Virus record (IMG/VR): IMGVR_UViG_3300037264_007179
Location: 1-26,504 of that record
DNA from: a virus
Length of the DNA: 26,504 nucleotides
Direction: 5' to 3' (one strand)
Within the stretch, counting starts at the first letter, position 1. Every line of letters starts with the position of its first letter. Position numbers and translations under genes: made by a program. This document shows, one piece after another, positions 6,439 to 14,350 of this stretch. The notes beneath the pieces were generated by a model that ran no database searches, had not been told where the DNA came from, and saw only the letters and a program-made list of their open reading frames with translations.

Positions 6439-8526
6439 TTACTTATCATCTTCGTCCATAGCGGTACGGGCAAATAATGAGCCGACATAATCCAACACAT
6501 CCGAAGCGGACTTGTCGTTGTAACCATAATTGTCGATCAATCGCTTCTTAATAGCGTCAATCTTGTCCTGAACGTCAGGAGCAACCACAGTTGCTTCCGA
6601 GACATTAAGAGCAGACAACTTAATGTGATCTCTTGTATCTTCAAACAGCCTGGCTTCCAAAGCTTTCCTCAAATCAGGGTTACTATCCCACTTAAATCTC
6701 TTGCCATCAGTAGCCAAGTCACCAATGAAGGCTGCAATCATGCGGCGGAAATCATCAACACCCTGGTCTGGAATGCCAATCTTTTCTTCGATAGAACGCA
6801 TCAAACGCTCGTTTGGTGGTTCGTCACGACCAGTTAACTTGTTTTTTATCTTGGACTTACGGATATAAGCCATGATACATTCAATATAATTAGCACAAAG
6901 TCTTTCAATTACCTTTTCGTCACCCACTAGAGCCTTTCTGACTTCATCCTTGAGAATTTCGTCCAACTCTTTTACAGCAAGGTCAACACAACTGTTGTAA
7001 CGTGCTACGTCTTCCTTTTTGTTAATCAGGGCGTTGTTATCCAACCCTGACTTAATTTCATGGAGAACCATGAATGGATTTATATAGTCATGGTTGTTGC
7101 TTAAACAGTTGGAAACCTTGTCCTGAACATATCTGGCGGACACACCCATTGTCATACCTTCGTTCGGGTGTTTATCATGCAATTCCTTGACTGTATCTTC
7201 TGTGTAGCCAGGTAGAGCTTCGCCGTTATAAAGTCTGACTTTCTGAACCAAAGTCAATTTGCCATCTTTGTCATCATCCAAACGGGTCAAAATGGCCCAT
7301 AAAGCAGCGATTTCAAGGGTATGTGGAGCAACGTGCTGGCGGACTTTACCACCACCATAATCCTGTTCCAAAACCTTAATTTCATCAGACCAACGCAAGA
7401 GATAAGGCACGTCAATTTTCACAGTTCGATCCTTTAATGCCTCCATATACTGATTATTTCTTAGGCGCTCATATTCTGGATTGTTTGTATGACCGATGAT
7501 TGCTTCATCAATAGCAATCTGTGGAAACTTCTTAGGCTTGATCTGGCGTTCCTGACTAGCTCCTAGTAGGTCATATAGGAACTCCTGGGCCAGTTTGAGC
7601 ATTTCGATGAACTCAACAATACCTCTATTACCGACACAAAACTCGCCGTCGAAATTGAATGCACGGGGGTCTGAGTCGGCTCCGAAGTGACCGATCTTAT
7701 CGAAGGCGATATCACCTGTTAATTCCGTTGCGTCCTGGTTCTTTTCGTCCTTTGGCTGGAAGGTAGCGATACCGCAGCGGTCAGCTTCTGAATAAACCTT
7801 GCGGATAACTCGGATGTGATCCTCAACGATTTTCTGCCAATTGCCCTTATTAATCCGCATCAACTCTTCCATGAACTTACGGCAGCGTGGGTCTAGTTCG
7901 CCGTCACAGATTAGGCTATAAATCAGATTCTTCTTATCATCAACGGTCTGGTCACGAAGAACTTCGTTCAACTCCTGCACGACCTTCTTGCGGAAGGTAA
8001 TAGGGATAAGTTTGAGCGGTTCTTCGTGCATTGGACATTCGTTTTCAACATGTGTATAAATGCCTGTTGCGCCTGTTGGCAGGTTGACCCACTTGAAGGA
8101 ATACCACGACCCTTCTGGCTTACGGGAATACTTCTCCAATCCCCTTTTGATTCTTCGAAGAATGGTTGATTTGGACGAACCGACTGGTCCATGTAGCAAT
8201 AGAACTCTTTTTTCTGTGCCATAACCGCCAGCAGCACCTTTGAAGAATTTAACCAATTCGTCTAGGGTTTCTTCTAGTCCAAAGATAGGAATTTCAGGAT
8301 CATCAAAGAAATTATAATGGACCAATTTCTTCTTATATCTTTGGAATTCATTACAACCTTCGCTCATAATCATGTCATACAAGCGTTGGTAGGCAGTCCT
8401 TACCAACAAAGGGTTCGCATAAACTCGGTCAAGATATTCAGCGAATGATATTTCTTCATGCAGTTCTTCAAACTCTTCTTTATTGAACCTAGCGGCCAAG
8501 CGATTGAGGTGTTGGCACTTTTCCAT
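6439..8526 (-). CDS. prkA: PrkA-family serine protein kinase (YeaG-like)
   Basis: A 695-residue protein, somewhat longer than the usual 630-650. The N-terminus (FAEYLDRVYANPLLVRTAYQ, residues 28-47) is the PrkA entry segment. The AAA-type domain has Walker A GPVGSSKS (113-120). The conserved segment with IAIDEAIIGHTNNPEY and NQYMEALKDRTVKIDVPY follows near residue 340-375, and the C-terminal PrkA domain after it. Known members phosphorylate serine/threonine in host proteins and respond to starvation; an ATP-dependent protease activity has also been proposed for the family. The start ATG at 8526 has AGGAGA upstream. It is the first gene of the prkA-orphan-DUF444-spoVR group, with a TATAAT-containing promoter at 8556-8584. 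The extra length lies mostly in the C-terminal domain. Confidence 0.95.
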   Translation of the reverse strand: MEKCQHLNRLAARFNKEEFEELHEEISFAEYLDRVYANPLLVRTAYQRLYDMIMSEGCNEFQRYKKKLVHYNFFDDPEIPIFGLEETLDELVKFFKGAAGGYGTEKRVLLLHGPVGSSKSTILRRIKRGLEKYSRKPEGSWYSFKWVNLPTGATGIYTHVENECPMHEEPLKLIPITFRKKVVQELNEVLRDQTVDDKKNLIYSLICDGELDPRCRKFMEELMRINKGNWQKIVEDHIRVIRKVYSEADRCGIATFQPKDEKNQDATELTGDIAFDKIGHFGADSDPRAFNFDGEFCVGNRGIVEFIEMLKLAQEFLYDLLGASQERQIKPKKFPQIAIDEAIIGHTNNPEYERLRNNQYMEALKDRTVKIDVPYLLRWSDEIKVLEQDYGGGKVRQHVAPHTLEIAALWAILTRLDDDKDGKLTLVQKVRLYNGEALPGYTEDTVKELHDKHPNEGMTMGVSARYVQDKVSNCLSNNHDYINPFMVLHEIKSGLDNNALINKKEDVARYNSCVDLAVKELDEILKDEVRKALVGDEKVIERLCANYIECIMAYIRKSKIKNKLTGRDEPPNERLMRSIEEKIGIPDQGVDDFRRMIAAFIGDLATDGKRFKWDSNPDLRKALEARLFEDTRDHIKLSALNVSEATVVAPDVQDKIDAIKKRLIDNYGYNDKSASDVLDYVGSLFARTAMDEDDK

Positions 8527-8555
8527 ATATTTCTCCTAAAATCCTGATTTGTGTA

Positions 8556-8584
8556 ATTATAAGTTGGGCTTGATGCTAATACAA
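8556..8584 (-). promoter_or_regulatory. Candidate promoter for prkA
   Basis: On the minus strand a perfect TATAAT (8561-8556) lies 17 bases after TTGTAT (8584-8579), which matches only the TTG of the -35 consensus. It sits about 30 bases before the prkA start, in the only non-coding gap upstream of the group. Confidence 0.45.
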
Positions 8585-8601
8585 GAATAATCTCAAAAAA
8601 A

Positions 8602-8901
8602 TTAATCTAATTTCTTGCTGCTATAAGGATTGGTTCCCATGTGCGATTTAGATTCAGCTGCTCGCCGTTCAGATTTAGCATTCTCCATATTGTGACCAGC
8701 ACGGTAACTAAAGTTATCCCACTTGCTGCTTTCCTTGGGATTGGTAAAGGCAACGGCAATGTCGTAGTCGAATGTCCGCTTCTTTTTTTTAGACTTGCAT
8801 TGCGGGCACTTGACACCTTTATATTTATCAGTCTCGTCGTAATCAGTTAGCTCCTCATAAGTGCGGGAGCATTTCAAGCATTCAAACCTGTATATTGGCA
8901 T
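8602..8901 (-). CDS. FmdB-type zinc-ribbon protein
   Basis: A 99-residue protein opening with MPIYRFECLKC and carrying two CxxC knuckles (C8/C11 and C32/C35), the signature of the FmdB putative regulatory zinc-ribbon family. The family function is unclear; members are small nucleic-acid or protein-binding candidates. The remaining 60 residues are basic and polar, ending in a Ser/Lys-rich tail, with no further motif. Its ATG overlaps the upstream stop (TAATG), so it is coupled to the acidic small protein before it. It ends about 40 bases before the prkA promoter and could share regulation with the triad. Confidence 0.85.
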   Translation of the reverse strand: MPIYRFECLKCSRTYEELTDYDETDKYKGVKCPQCKSKKKKRTFDYDIAVAFTNPKESSKWDNFSYRAGHNMENAKSERRAAESKSHMGTNPYSSKKLD

Positions 8902-9233
8902 TACTCAGACTCTTTTTGTTCTTCTTCTTGGTATTGAGCCGTATCAATATCAGCCAAAGCCTTAAATGTCTGATACGTCTCTACAATTAAAGTTAGTTTC
9001 TTATTCAAAGATTTTAAACTCCAAAACCAAGTTTTTTCCAAATAACGGATGGTTTTTACCAAAATGGCAAAATTAAGCTCTTTTTGCACAATTTGAAGCT
9101 TGATCGCTTCGATTAATTCTCTTTTTTCAAGGATGGCAAGATATTCTGAGTTCAATTCTTCTTCACTGTCCCCATCAATGTCAGGAAAGTCCTCATCCTT
9201 GAACTCTTCGTCGTCATTGAATCTATTTTTCAT
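8901..9233 (-). CDS. Small acidic, helical protein of unknown function
   Basis: A 110-residue protein. The ATG at 9233 has a strong GGGAGGT seven bases upstream; an in-frame TTG at 9254 is less likely. Residues 1-30 are very acidic (MKNRFNDDEEFKDEDF). The middle (30-95) is a long predicted helix or coiled coil with heptad-like Leu/Ile spacing around LAILEKRELIEAIKLQIVQK, and the tail is again Glu-rich. No catalytic motif is seen and no family is recognised. It is the first gene of the minus-strand block, divergent from the glycosyltransferase cluster across a 130-base gap, and is coupled to the FmdB-like gene. Confidence 0.75.
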   Translation of the reverse strand: MKNRFNDDEEFKDEDFPDIDGDSEEELNSEYLAILEKRELIEAIKLQIVQKELNFAILVKTIRYLEKTWFWSLKSLNKKLTLIVETYQTFKALADIDTAQYQEEEQKESE

Positions 9234-9363
9234 AATCAACCTCCCGTGTAGCACATCTATTTATCCATCAACCACAACAAACTTGTCACAACTGTTTTAA
9301 TAGTAAACAAATGGTGTAAATTCATGCTTCCAAACTAACTTAAATAAACTAGAGAAAATAAAA

Positions 9364-10152
9364 ATGATAAGCATATGTTCGGTTGTGCTAGATTTAACTA
9401 AAAAATATGAAGAAATTTTTTACGAGTCAATAATTCAAACCACCAAGCTAGTGTCAGAAGTAATACTAATTAAAAACGATGCCCCATGCTGTTTTTATAA
9501 AGAATGGAAAGAACGGAATATCCAGTTTAAAGAATATGGAAATAGTGAACAGGCAGGCGGTTTCGCTTGCGGCGATCAGCATGGACTTGGTTTGAATGTG
9601 GCAGTCGAGAAAGCAACTAACGAAACTGTTTATCTTTGTGACCCTGATCTTTTTTTCATGTCAGCAGCGGATGAGTTATTTTATGAACTCAAAAAAAGAT
9701 ACAACCTGAACGCAATTGGTTGTTCACACCATTCGGCTACAGAGTTAGCAGGCACTTTTTTCCCGTGGCATGGGAATATCATGATGGACAAATCAGATTT
9801 ACCACCGATGGATAACGATTTCCTTAAAGAAGATGTAAAAGTGCCTGGAAAGTATTTGATGGCTGGTGCAGGGATAACTTACAGGGATGTATACCCAAAC
9901 CCTACTGGTAATTTTGACACCGCATCGGGGTTATGGCTTTGGGCACATGAAAATCATTGGAAGTGGATGAGCTTCCAAAGCATTGACACACACTGCTATG
10001 TAACCAAGTTTTGTAGAAGCAATGTCAAGATGTGTGAAAGATTTCCGATGCAAAAAATAATCCATCATGCTGTGAGCGGGTCTATCGAGAAGGAGGTGTG
10101 GGAACCCTACGCTGCCGTTTATCAAGAATGGAAAAATGAGGAACAAGAATAA
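9364..10152 (+). CDS. GT-A-like glycosyltransferase, DPD family, copy 1
   Basis: A 262-residue protein, first of six paralogs here. The family pattern is an N-terminal beta strand (MISICSVVLDL), an HGLGL helix start (73-77), an acidic DPD after a hydrophobic strand (93-95, CDPDLFF), then ADE, YNLNAIGCSHHS, a K-x-DLPP segment, GNFDTASGLWLWA, W-K-WMSFQ and a C-terminal IIHH. DPD fits the metal/nucleotide-sugar DxD site of GT-A glycosyltransferases, but I cannot name a CAZy family; donor and acceptor are unknown. There is no signal peptide or membrane span. The ribosome site is weak (AGAGAAA). It opens the plus-strand cassette, and the next copy starts directly after its stop. Glycosyltransferase assignment is inferred from motifs. 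Confidence 0.8.
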   Translation: MISICSVVLDLTKKYEEIFYESIIQTTKLVSEVILIKNDAPCCFYKEWKERNIQFKEYGNSEQAGGFACGDQHGLGLNVAVEKATNETVYLCDPDLFFMSAADELFYELKKRYNLNAIGCSHHSATELAGTFFPWHGNIMMDKSDLPPMDNDFLKEDVKVPGKYLMAGAGITYRDVYPNPTGNFDTASGLWLWAHENHWKWMSFQSIDTHCYVTKFCRSNVKMCERFPMQKIIHHAVSGSIEKEVWEPYAAVYQEWKNEEQE

Positions 10153-11130
10153 ATGGAAAAAATCAGCCTCTGCACTGTATTAATAAACGAAATTAAAGAT
10201 TGGCTAGAGATAATGATTCAATCTGCTTTGGAGAAACTGCATAACCTCCATGAAATCATAATATGTGATATAGATGCTGAGTTTTATAGACAAGAGAGCC
10301 AAGAAAAAATTGGTAACGTTCTTATCCGCAGAATTAGTTTGCCGCTTTTTTATGAATTTACAAATTTAGTAAATTCCAATATATCACGATACATCCGTCA
10401 TAGCCCCTCCGTCATTACCATAAAAGACCTGGCCGATTACAATAAAAGGGCTATAGTTGAAATTAAAGGTTCTTTTGGACACGCATTAGGATTGCATGAA
10501 TGTATCAACAATGCACATGGAGATTACATATTTTTTTGTGATCCAGATGTAATTTTTTATACAAACGTTGATGAAATTTATTTAGAGCTTATGATAAAAC
10601 ATAATTTAAATTATGTTGGATGCGCACATGAAACAGCCGAGAAACTGCCTTATGGACATTTTCCATATTTGGCAAATTCACTGGTAAAAAAGAACGATCT
10701 TCCTGACATGAACTTTTTGACAAATTATATATATTTTAATGACTGTTTACGAATGCCTGAAAATCTCGAATATTTTAAAGAATTAAGAACACAGTTTACT
10801 CAAACATCAAAATATTTAATACGGGGCTGTATCCCTGAAATGATTGATAAATTTCAAATGTCTATTGATAAAATTATGAAAGTAGATTTTGATACTGGCA
10901 GCAATTTGTATATTTGGGCTATAGAAAATAAATGGCGATGGCTTTCATTTTTAAGCAACGACTGTCAAAACTATAAAACTTCATTCTACCGATCTAACAT
11001 TAAATTAATTGATCGTATGAAACCTCAAAAATTAATTTATCATCAATGGGGCCGATACCGATGCCAACCAAATAGTTTTCAGACGTTTCAAGAAATTTAC
11101 AAAGAATCAAAAGAGGAAGAATATGATTAG
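10153..11130 (+). CDS. GT-A-like glycosyltransferase, DPD family, copy 2 (with insertions)
   Basis: At 325 residues this is the longest and most divergent paralog. It keeps the family marks (SLCTVL, HALGLHEC at 110-117, CDPDVIFYTNVDE with DPD at 130-132, HNLNYVGCAHE, FDTGSNLYIWA, WRWLSFL, KLIYH). About 35 extra residues lie before the HALGL helix and about 30 more between the K-x-DLP and FDTG segments. Such insertions usually alter acceptor choice in GT-A enzymes. The ATG follows the previous TAA with no gap and has GAGGAA upstream. Its last eight bases overlap the start of the fossil copy (11123), showing the same ATGATTAG junction as copy 3/copy 4. Catalysis is not demonstrated. Confidence 0.78.
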   Translation: MEKISLCTVLINEIKDWLEIMIQSALEKLHNLHEIIICDIDAEFYRQESQEKIGNVLIRRISLPLFYEFTNLVNSNISRYIRHSPSVITIKDLADYNKRAIVEIKGSFGHALGLHECINNAHGDYIFFCDPDVIFYTNVDEIYLELMIKHNLNYVGCAHETAEKLPYGHFPYLANSLVKKNDLPDMNFLTNYIYFNDCLRMPENLEYFKELRTQFTQTSKYLIRGCIPEMIDKFQMSIDKIMKVDFDTGSNLYIWAIENKWRWLSFLSNDCQNYKTSFYRSNIKLIDRMKPQKLIYHQWGRYRCQPNSFQTFQEIYKESKEEEYD

Positions 11131-11233
11131 TATTTGCACTCTTCTAATACGAATTAACCTTGGCATCTCTCATCACTGCAATGCAAAATTGCAGCGGTTA
11201 GCTTATAAAATTTCAGAGGAAATAGAAGAATGA
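11123..11233 (+). pseudogene. 36-codon remnant of another DPD glycosyltransferase copy
   Basis: The frame starts MISICTLLI, the family N-terminus, then immediately loses similarity and stops after 36 codons with EEIEE. It begins inside the end of copy 2 (ATGATTAG overlap, identical to the copy 3/copy 4 junction) and ends by ATGA overlap with copy 3. The simplest reading is a former full copy that lost nearly all its body while 5' and 3' junctions survived; its terminal codons resemble the Glu-rich C-termini of neighbours. A short hairpin (CTGCAAT/ATTGCAG) lies inside. It may still be translated and serve only to couple its neighbours. Confidence 0.6.
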
Positions 11234-12057
11234 TTACCCTATGCAGTGTGGTCCCACCAAATTACGAAGAATATGCAAAAACAATGCTTGAATCTATTGT
11301 TACTACAACCAAACATATCACCAACGTACTGCTAGCTTGTCCAATTACTAATAGCAGAGATACAAACGTTATTAAGGTATGGAATGAACGTGGTATAAAT
11401 TTCAAAAAATTCCATGCACCAATGAATTGTCCTGAACATGGTCATGCACTAGGTTTACACGCTTGTATTAATCGGGTAGAAACTGAATTCATTATGTTTT
11501 GTGATCCTGACTTATTCCTATGTTCTGCGGTAGATGAACTGTACTTAAATTTAATGAACAAATATAATCTAAATTATATTGGGTGTTCACATCACTCCGC
11601 TGTGGCTAACGCCTATTCTTATTTCCCCTACGTTATGAATTCTCTAGTGCGCAAAAAGGATTTGCCAGATGAAAGCTTTTTAAGAGGACTGCTTAAATTC
11701 AGGAATGGGTGTATTATGGTCGAAGGATTAACTGCCGAGGACAATTTTGAGCCAGCAGATGGAAAATACTTAGTATCTAGCCCTATTCCTGGGCATTGGC
11801 ATAAATTGCCCAATATTAAACCTAACGTTTTTTTTGACACAGCAGTTAATCTTTGTCTATGGGGAATTGAACAAAACTGGCGGTGGTTATCCTTTCAAAC
11901 TCCTGATGCTCATAATTATACAACTAAATACTTCAGAGGAAATTTCAAATTTACAGACCGCATACCTTTTCAAAGACTAATCTATCACGACGTTCGACAA
12001 AGTTCTATTTTAATGCATGAAATGTACAAAAAGTTTAAGGAGAGCCAGAATGATTAG
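11230..12057 (+). CDS. GT-A-like glycosyltransferase, DPD family, copy 3
   Basis: A 275-residue paralog: MITLCSVV strand, HALGLHAC (72-79), CDPDLFL with DPD at 92-94, VDE, YNLNYIGCSHHS, a KKDLPDESFL segment, a short insert around residues 155-190, FDTAVNLCLWG, WRWLSFQTPDAHNYTTKYFRGN and LIYH. This last stretch, W-R-W-L-S-F-Q-x-x-D-x-x-N-Y, is the most conserved signature after DPD across the array. The ribosome site AGAGGAAA precedes the ATG. It overlaps copy 4 by eight bases. Soluble, no signal peptide. Function as for copy 1, by motif. Confidence 0.8.
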   Translation: MITLCSVVPPNYEEYAKTMLESIVTTTKHITNVLLACPITNSRDTNVIKVWNERGINFKKFHAPMNCPEHGHALGLHACINRVETEFIMFCDPDLFLCSAVDELYLNLMNKYNLNYIGCSHHSAVANAYSYFPYVMNSLVRKKDLPDESFLRGLLKFRNGCIMVEGLTAEDNFEPADGKYLVSSPIPGHWHKLPNIKPNVFFDTAVNLCLWGIEQNWRWLSFQTPDAHNYTTKYFRGNFKFTDRIPFQRLIYHDVRQSSILMHEMYKKFKESQND

Positions 12058-12868
12058 TCTCATTACAGTGTCACTTGAAAGATTAAAACCATTCCTTGAA
12101 ATATTTTTCAAATCAATTGTTGAACAAACCAAAATAATAGATGAGGTTTTACTGCCCTGCGCTGACCTCGAAGAAGGATATCTTGAAGAATGGAAAGAAC
12201 GTGGTATTAAATTTATAAAATTCGGAGCAAAACAACACCTATTTGGGGCTAACTGTCCTGTAACCATCTGTGTTGACCATGCTTGCAATCTTCATGCTGG
12301 ACTAAAACGTGCTAAGAATGATTTCGTATTTATGTCTGATCCTGATGTTTTCTTTTATAGTGCGGTAGACGAGTTTTATATGAACCTTATTGATAAGTAT
12401 AAACTAAACTATATTGGCGTATCACATCCTGCGGCTATTACACAGGCATTCACTTATTTCCCAAACATACTAAACTGCATGGGTAAAAAGAGTGAATTTC
12501 CTGATGATAACTTCCTCAAAGGTAAACTCTGTTTAGACAATTGTATACCTGACACGAATATTTCCCTCGCAGGCAAATTTTTAGCCGCTGGTTCTATCCC
12601 TGATGTAAAACAGGATTTTCCAAATCCAAATGGACATTTCGAAACGGGATGCAATATGGTTTTATGGGCAAAAGAAAAGCAATGGCGATGGCTCTCATTC
12701 CAAACCGCAGATGTTTTTAATTATACATCTCAATATTATCGTGGCACAATAAAACCACAACCTTTACCGAAAGTTAAGTTGCTTTATCACGCAACAAATG
12801 GTTCTGTGTGTCCAGAACATTTTACTAGATTTAAAAAAGCTTATGAAAACTCCAAAACAGCTTTTTAA
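12050..12868 (+). CDS. GT-A-like glycosyltransferase, DPD family, copy 4
   Basis: A 272-residue paralog starting at the ATG at 12050, which has AAGGAGAG upstream and aligns with the MISxxTV family start; the longer in-frame start at 12017 only adds out-of-family residues. Marks: DHACNLHAG in place of HALGLHEC (77-84), SDPDVFF with DPD 97-99, VDE, YKLNYIGVSHPA, FPDDNFL, FETGCNMVLWA (FET replacing FDT), WRWLSFQTADVFNYTSQYYRG and LLYHATNGS. The altered HALGL helix sets it apart and pairs with copy 5, which shares the KQ-LF segment and FETGCN. A 39-base gap separates it from copy 5. Confidence 0.8.
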   Translation: MISLITVSLERLKPFLEIFFKSIVEQTKIIDEVLLPCADLEEGYLEEWKERGIKFIKFGAKQHLFGANCPVTICVDHACNLHAGLKRAKNDFVFMSDPDVFFYSAVDEFYMNLIDKYKLNYIGVSHPAAITQAFTYFPNILNCMGKKSEFPDDNFLKGKLCLDNCIPDTNISLAGKFLAAGSIPDVKQDFPNPNGHFETGCNMVLWAKEKQWRWLSFQTADVFNYTSQYYRGTIKPQPLPKVKLLYHATNGSVCPEHFTRFKKAYENSKTAF

Positions 12869-12907
12869 ACTTGCATTTCTGAGGCACCAATATTATTATA
12901 TTATCAA

Positions 12908-13711
12908 ATGATTAGCATTTGCACAGTAATTTTGGATAGGTTGCAATCCTTTTTAGACATCAACATAGAATCAATTTGTGAACAATTAGAACATGTCAAA
13001 GAAGTGATAATTTGTAATGTCGAACAAGATTCTTCTTACAACCGAGAAGAAATCATCAAGGGGAAAACCTTCAAATACTTTGGCGGCAAACAAAATTTAT
13101 TTCAGGTTTCAGGTGCTAATTCCATTTGCGAACAACACGCCCTTGGTTTGCACATGGCGATTGAACGAGCCACTCATGAATTTATTTGGCTAAGCGATCC
13201 CGATATATTTTTCTACAATGCAGTAGATAAAATTTTTTTAGATTTGATAGGACAATATAAGCTTAATTGCATAGGAATATCCCACCAAAATGCCATGAAT
13301 GAAGCATATGGATTTTTTCCAACAGTTGCAAATTTAATGGTTAGAAAAAAGGATTTACCTGACAATACTTACTTAAAAAAAGAGCTTACACTTAATTTTG
13401 AAACTCCTAACAAATATCTGTTCCCTGGACGAGCAAATATAGAAGATGAATTTTACTACAATCCTAAAGGTCATTTTGAGACAGGGTGCAACCTGCTTCC
13501 TTGGGCAATCAAACAAAACTGGCGCTGGCTTTCTTTTCAAACTTTAGACTGCTCAAACTACAGCACGTTACCATATCGAAATCAACCAAGATCAAACATA
13601 AAATTACCAAAACAAAAATTACTACATCACTCAGGATTATCTGCTGGACCACACAATAAAATTGTTCCGTTTTTGAATGCCTATAAAAATTTCAAAAAGG
13701 ATGAATTATGA
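12908..13711 (+). CDS. GT-A-like glycosyltransferase, DPD family, copy 5
   Basis: A 267-residue paralog: MISICTVILDRL, GGKQNLF, EQHALGLHMA (75-84), SDPDIFF with DPD 97-99, VDK in place of VDE, YKLNCIGISHQ, KKDLPDNTYL, FETGCNLLPWA, WRWLSFQTLDCSNYST and KLLHH. It is closest to copy 4 by the shared KQxLF segment, the SDPD form and FETGCN, so these two look like a recent duplication. No Shine-Dalgarno sequence is visible in the AT-rich 39-base leader, unlike other copies. It overlaps the methyltransferase by ATGA. Confidence 0.8.
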   Translation: MISICTVILDRLQSFLDINIESICEQLEHVKEVIICNVEQDSSYNREEIIKGKTFKYFGGKQNLFQVSGANSICEQHALGLHMAIERATHEFIWLSDPDIFFYNAVDKIFLDLIGQYKLNCIGISHQNAMNEAYGFFPTVANLMVRKKDLPDNTYLKKELTLNFETPNKYLFPGRANIEDEFYYNPKGHFETGCNLLPWAIKQNWRWLSFQTLDCSNYSTLPYRNQPRSNIKLPKQKLLHHSGLSAGPHNKIVPFLNAYKNFKKDEL

Positions 13712-14313
13712 ACTTAGATAGTATATTCGTTAAATACAACACAGATAAAGGGAGTGGTTCTCATAATTATTCGCCTATTTATGAGCAATATTTGCAAGGC
13801 TTAAAAAACAGACCAATTAAAATGCTGGAAATAGGAGTTCAATCTGGAAGTTCCATTCACGCTTGGTATGAATATCTCCCCACAGCAACAATTATAGGCA
13901 TGGATGTTGAAGATAAAAGACACCTTGAAAATGATCGTATCAAAATATTTAAAGGCCACCAAGGAATACGCGGGCAGCTTAAAAAATTTACAGCTAAATT
14001 TGGAAAATGTTTTGATGTTATTATAGATGATGGCAGTCATTTCAACGATGACATATTAACATCTCTTGGATATTTTTATTCCCATTTAAACCCTGGAGGT
14101 CTTTATTTTATTGAAGACCTTCAAGCATGGGTAACAATAGCGATTCCAGACACCGCTTTAAAAATATTCAAGAAATTTCAAGAAACAAGAACCATTGAAA
14201 TTGATAACTTAAACCCAATGCTAAATGAAGAAATAGAGTTTGTTCAAAATAACACTAAAGCATGTAATTTTTATTGCAACGATGAACTCTTTGTTTTAGA
14301 AAAAATTGATTAA
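13708..14313 (+). CDS. Class I SAM-dependent methyltransferase, sugar O-methyltransferase-like
   Basis: A 201-residue protein. KYNTDKGSGSHNYSPIYEQYL (9-29) is the entry segment seen in macrolide/sugar O-methyltransferases of the MycE/TylF-like kind and in other small class I enzymes. Motif I is EIGVQSGSS (41-49), the acidic ribose-binding strand GMDV (64-67), and DVIIDDGSH (103-111) is the active-site strand with metal-type Asp/His residues. It probably methylates a sugar hydroxyl on the glycan made by the surrounding transferases; the acceptor is unknown. Its ATG overlaps the copy 5 stop, with AAGGA upstream. It sits inside the glycosyltransferase array, so co-expression is near certain. Confidence 0.85.
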   Translation: MNLDSIFVKYNTDKGSGSHNYSPIYEQYLQGLKNRPIKMLEIGVQSGSSIHAWYEYLPTATIIGMDVEDKRHLENDRIKIFKGHQGIRGQLKKFTAKFGKCFDVIIDDGSHFNDDILTSLGYFYSHLNPGGLYFIEDLQAWVTIAIPDTALKIFKKFQETRTIEIDNLNPMLNEEIEFVQNNTKACNFYCNDELFVLEKID

Positions 14314-14350
14314 AAATAAAACGTATAATCAGGTATAATGGAGAAAATAT

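Noticed and set aside
9258-9265. T4-type late promoter (TATAAATA) candidates: GATAAATA here on the minus strand, similar 7-of-8 matches near 19560 and 23470
   Set aside because: The sequence is AT-rich, so such near matches are expected by chance, and their distances to start codons are inconsistent.
14324-14339. Two perfect TATAAT boxes ten bases apart before the gene at 14351
   Set aside because: No acceptable -35 element at 16-18 bases for either box, and the region lies inside a long co-directional gene run.
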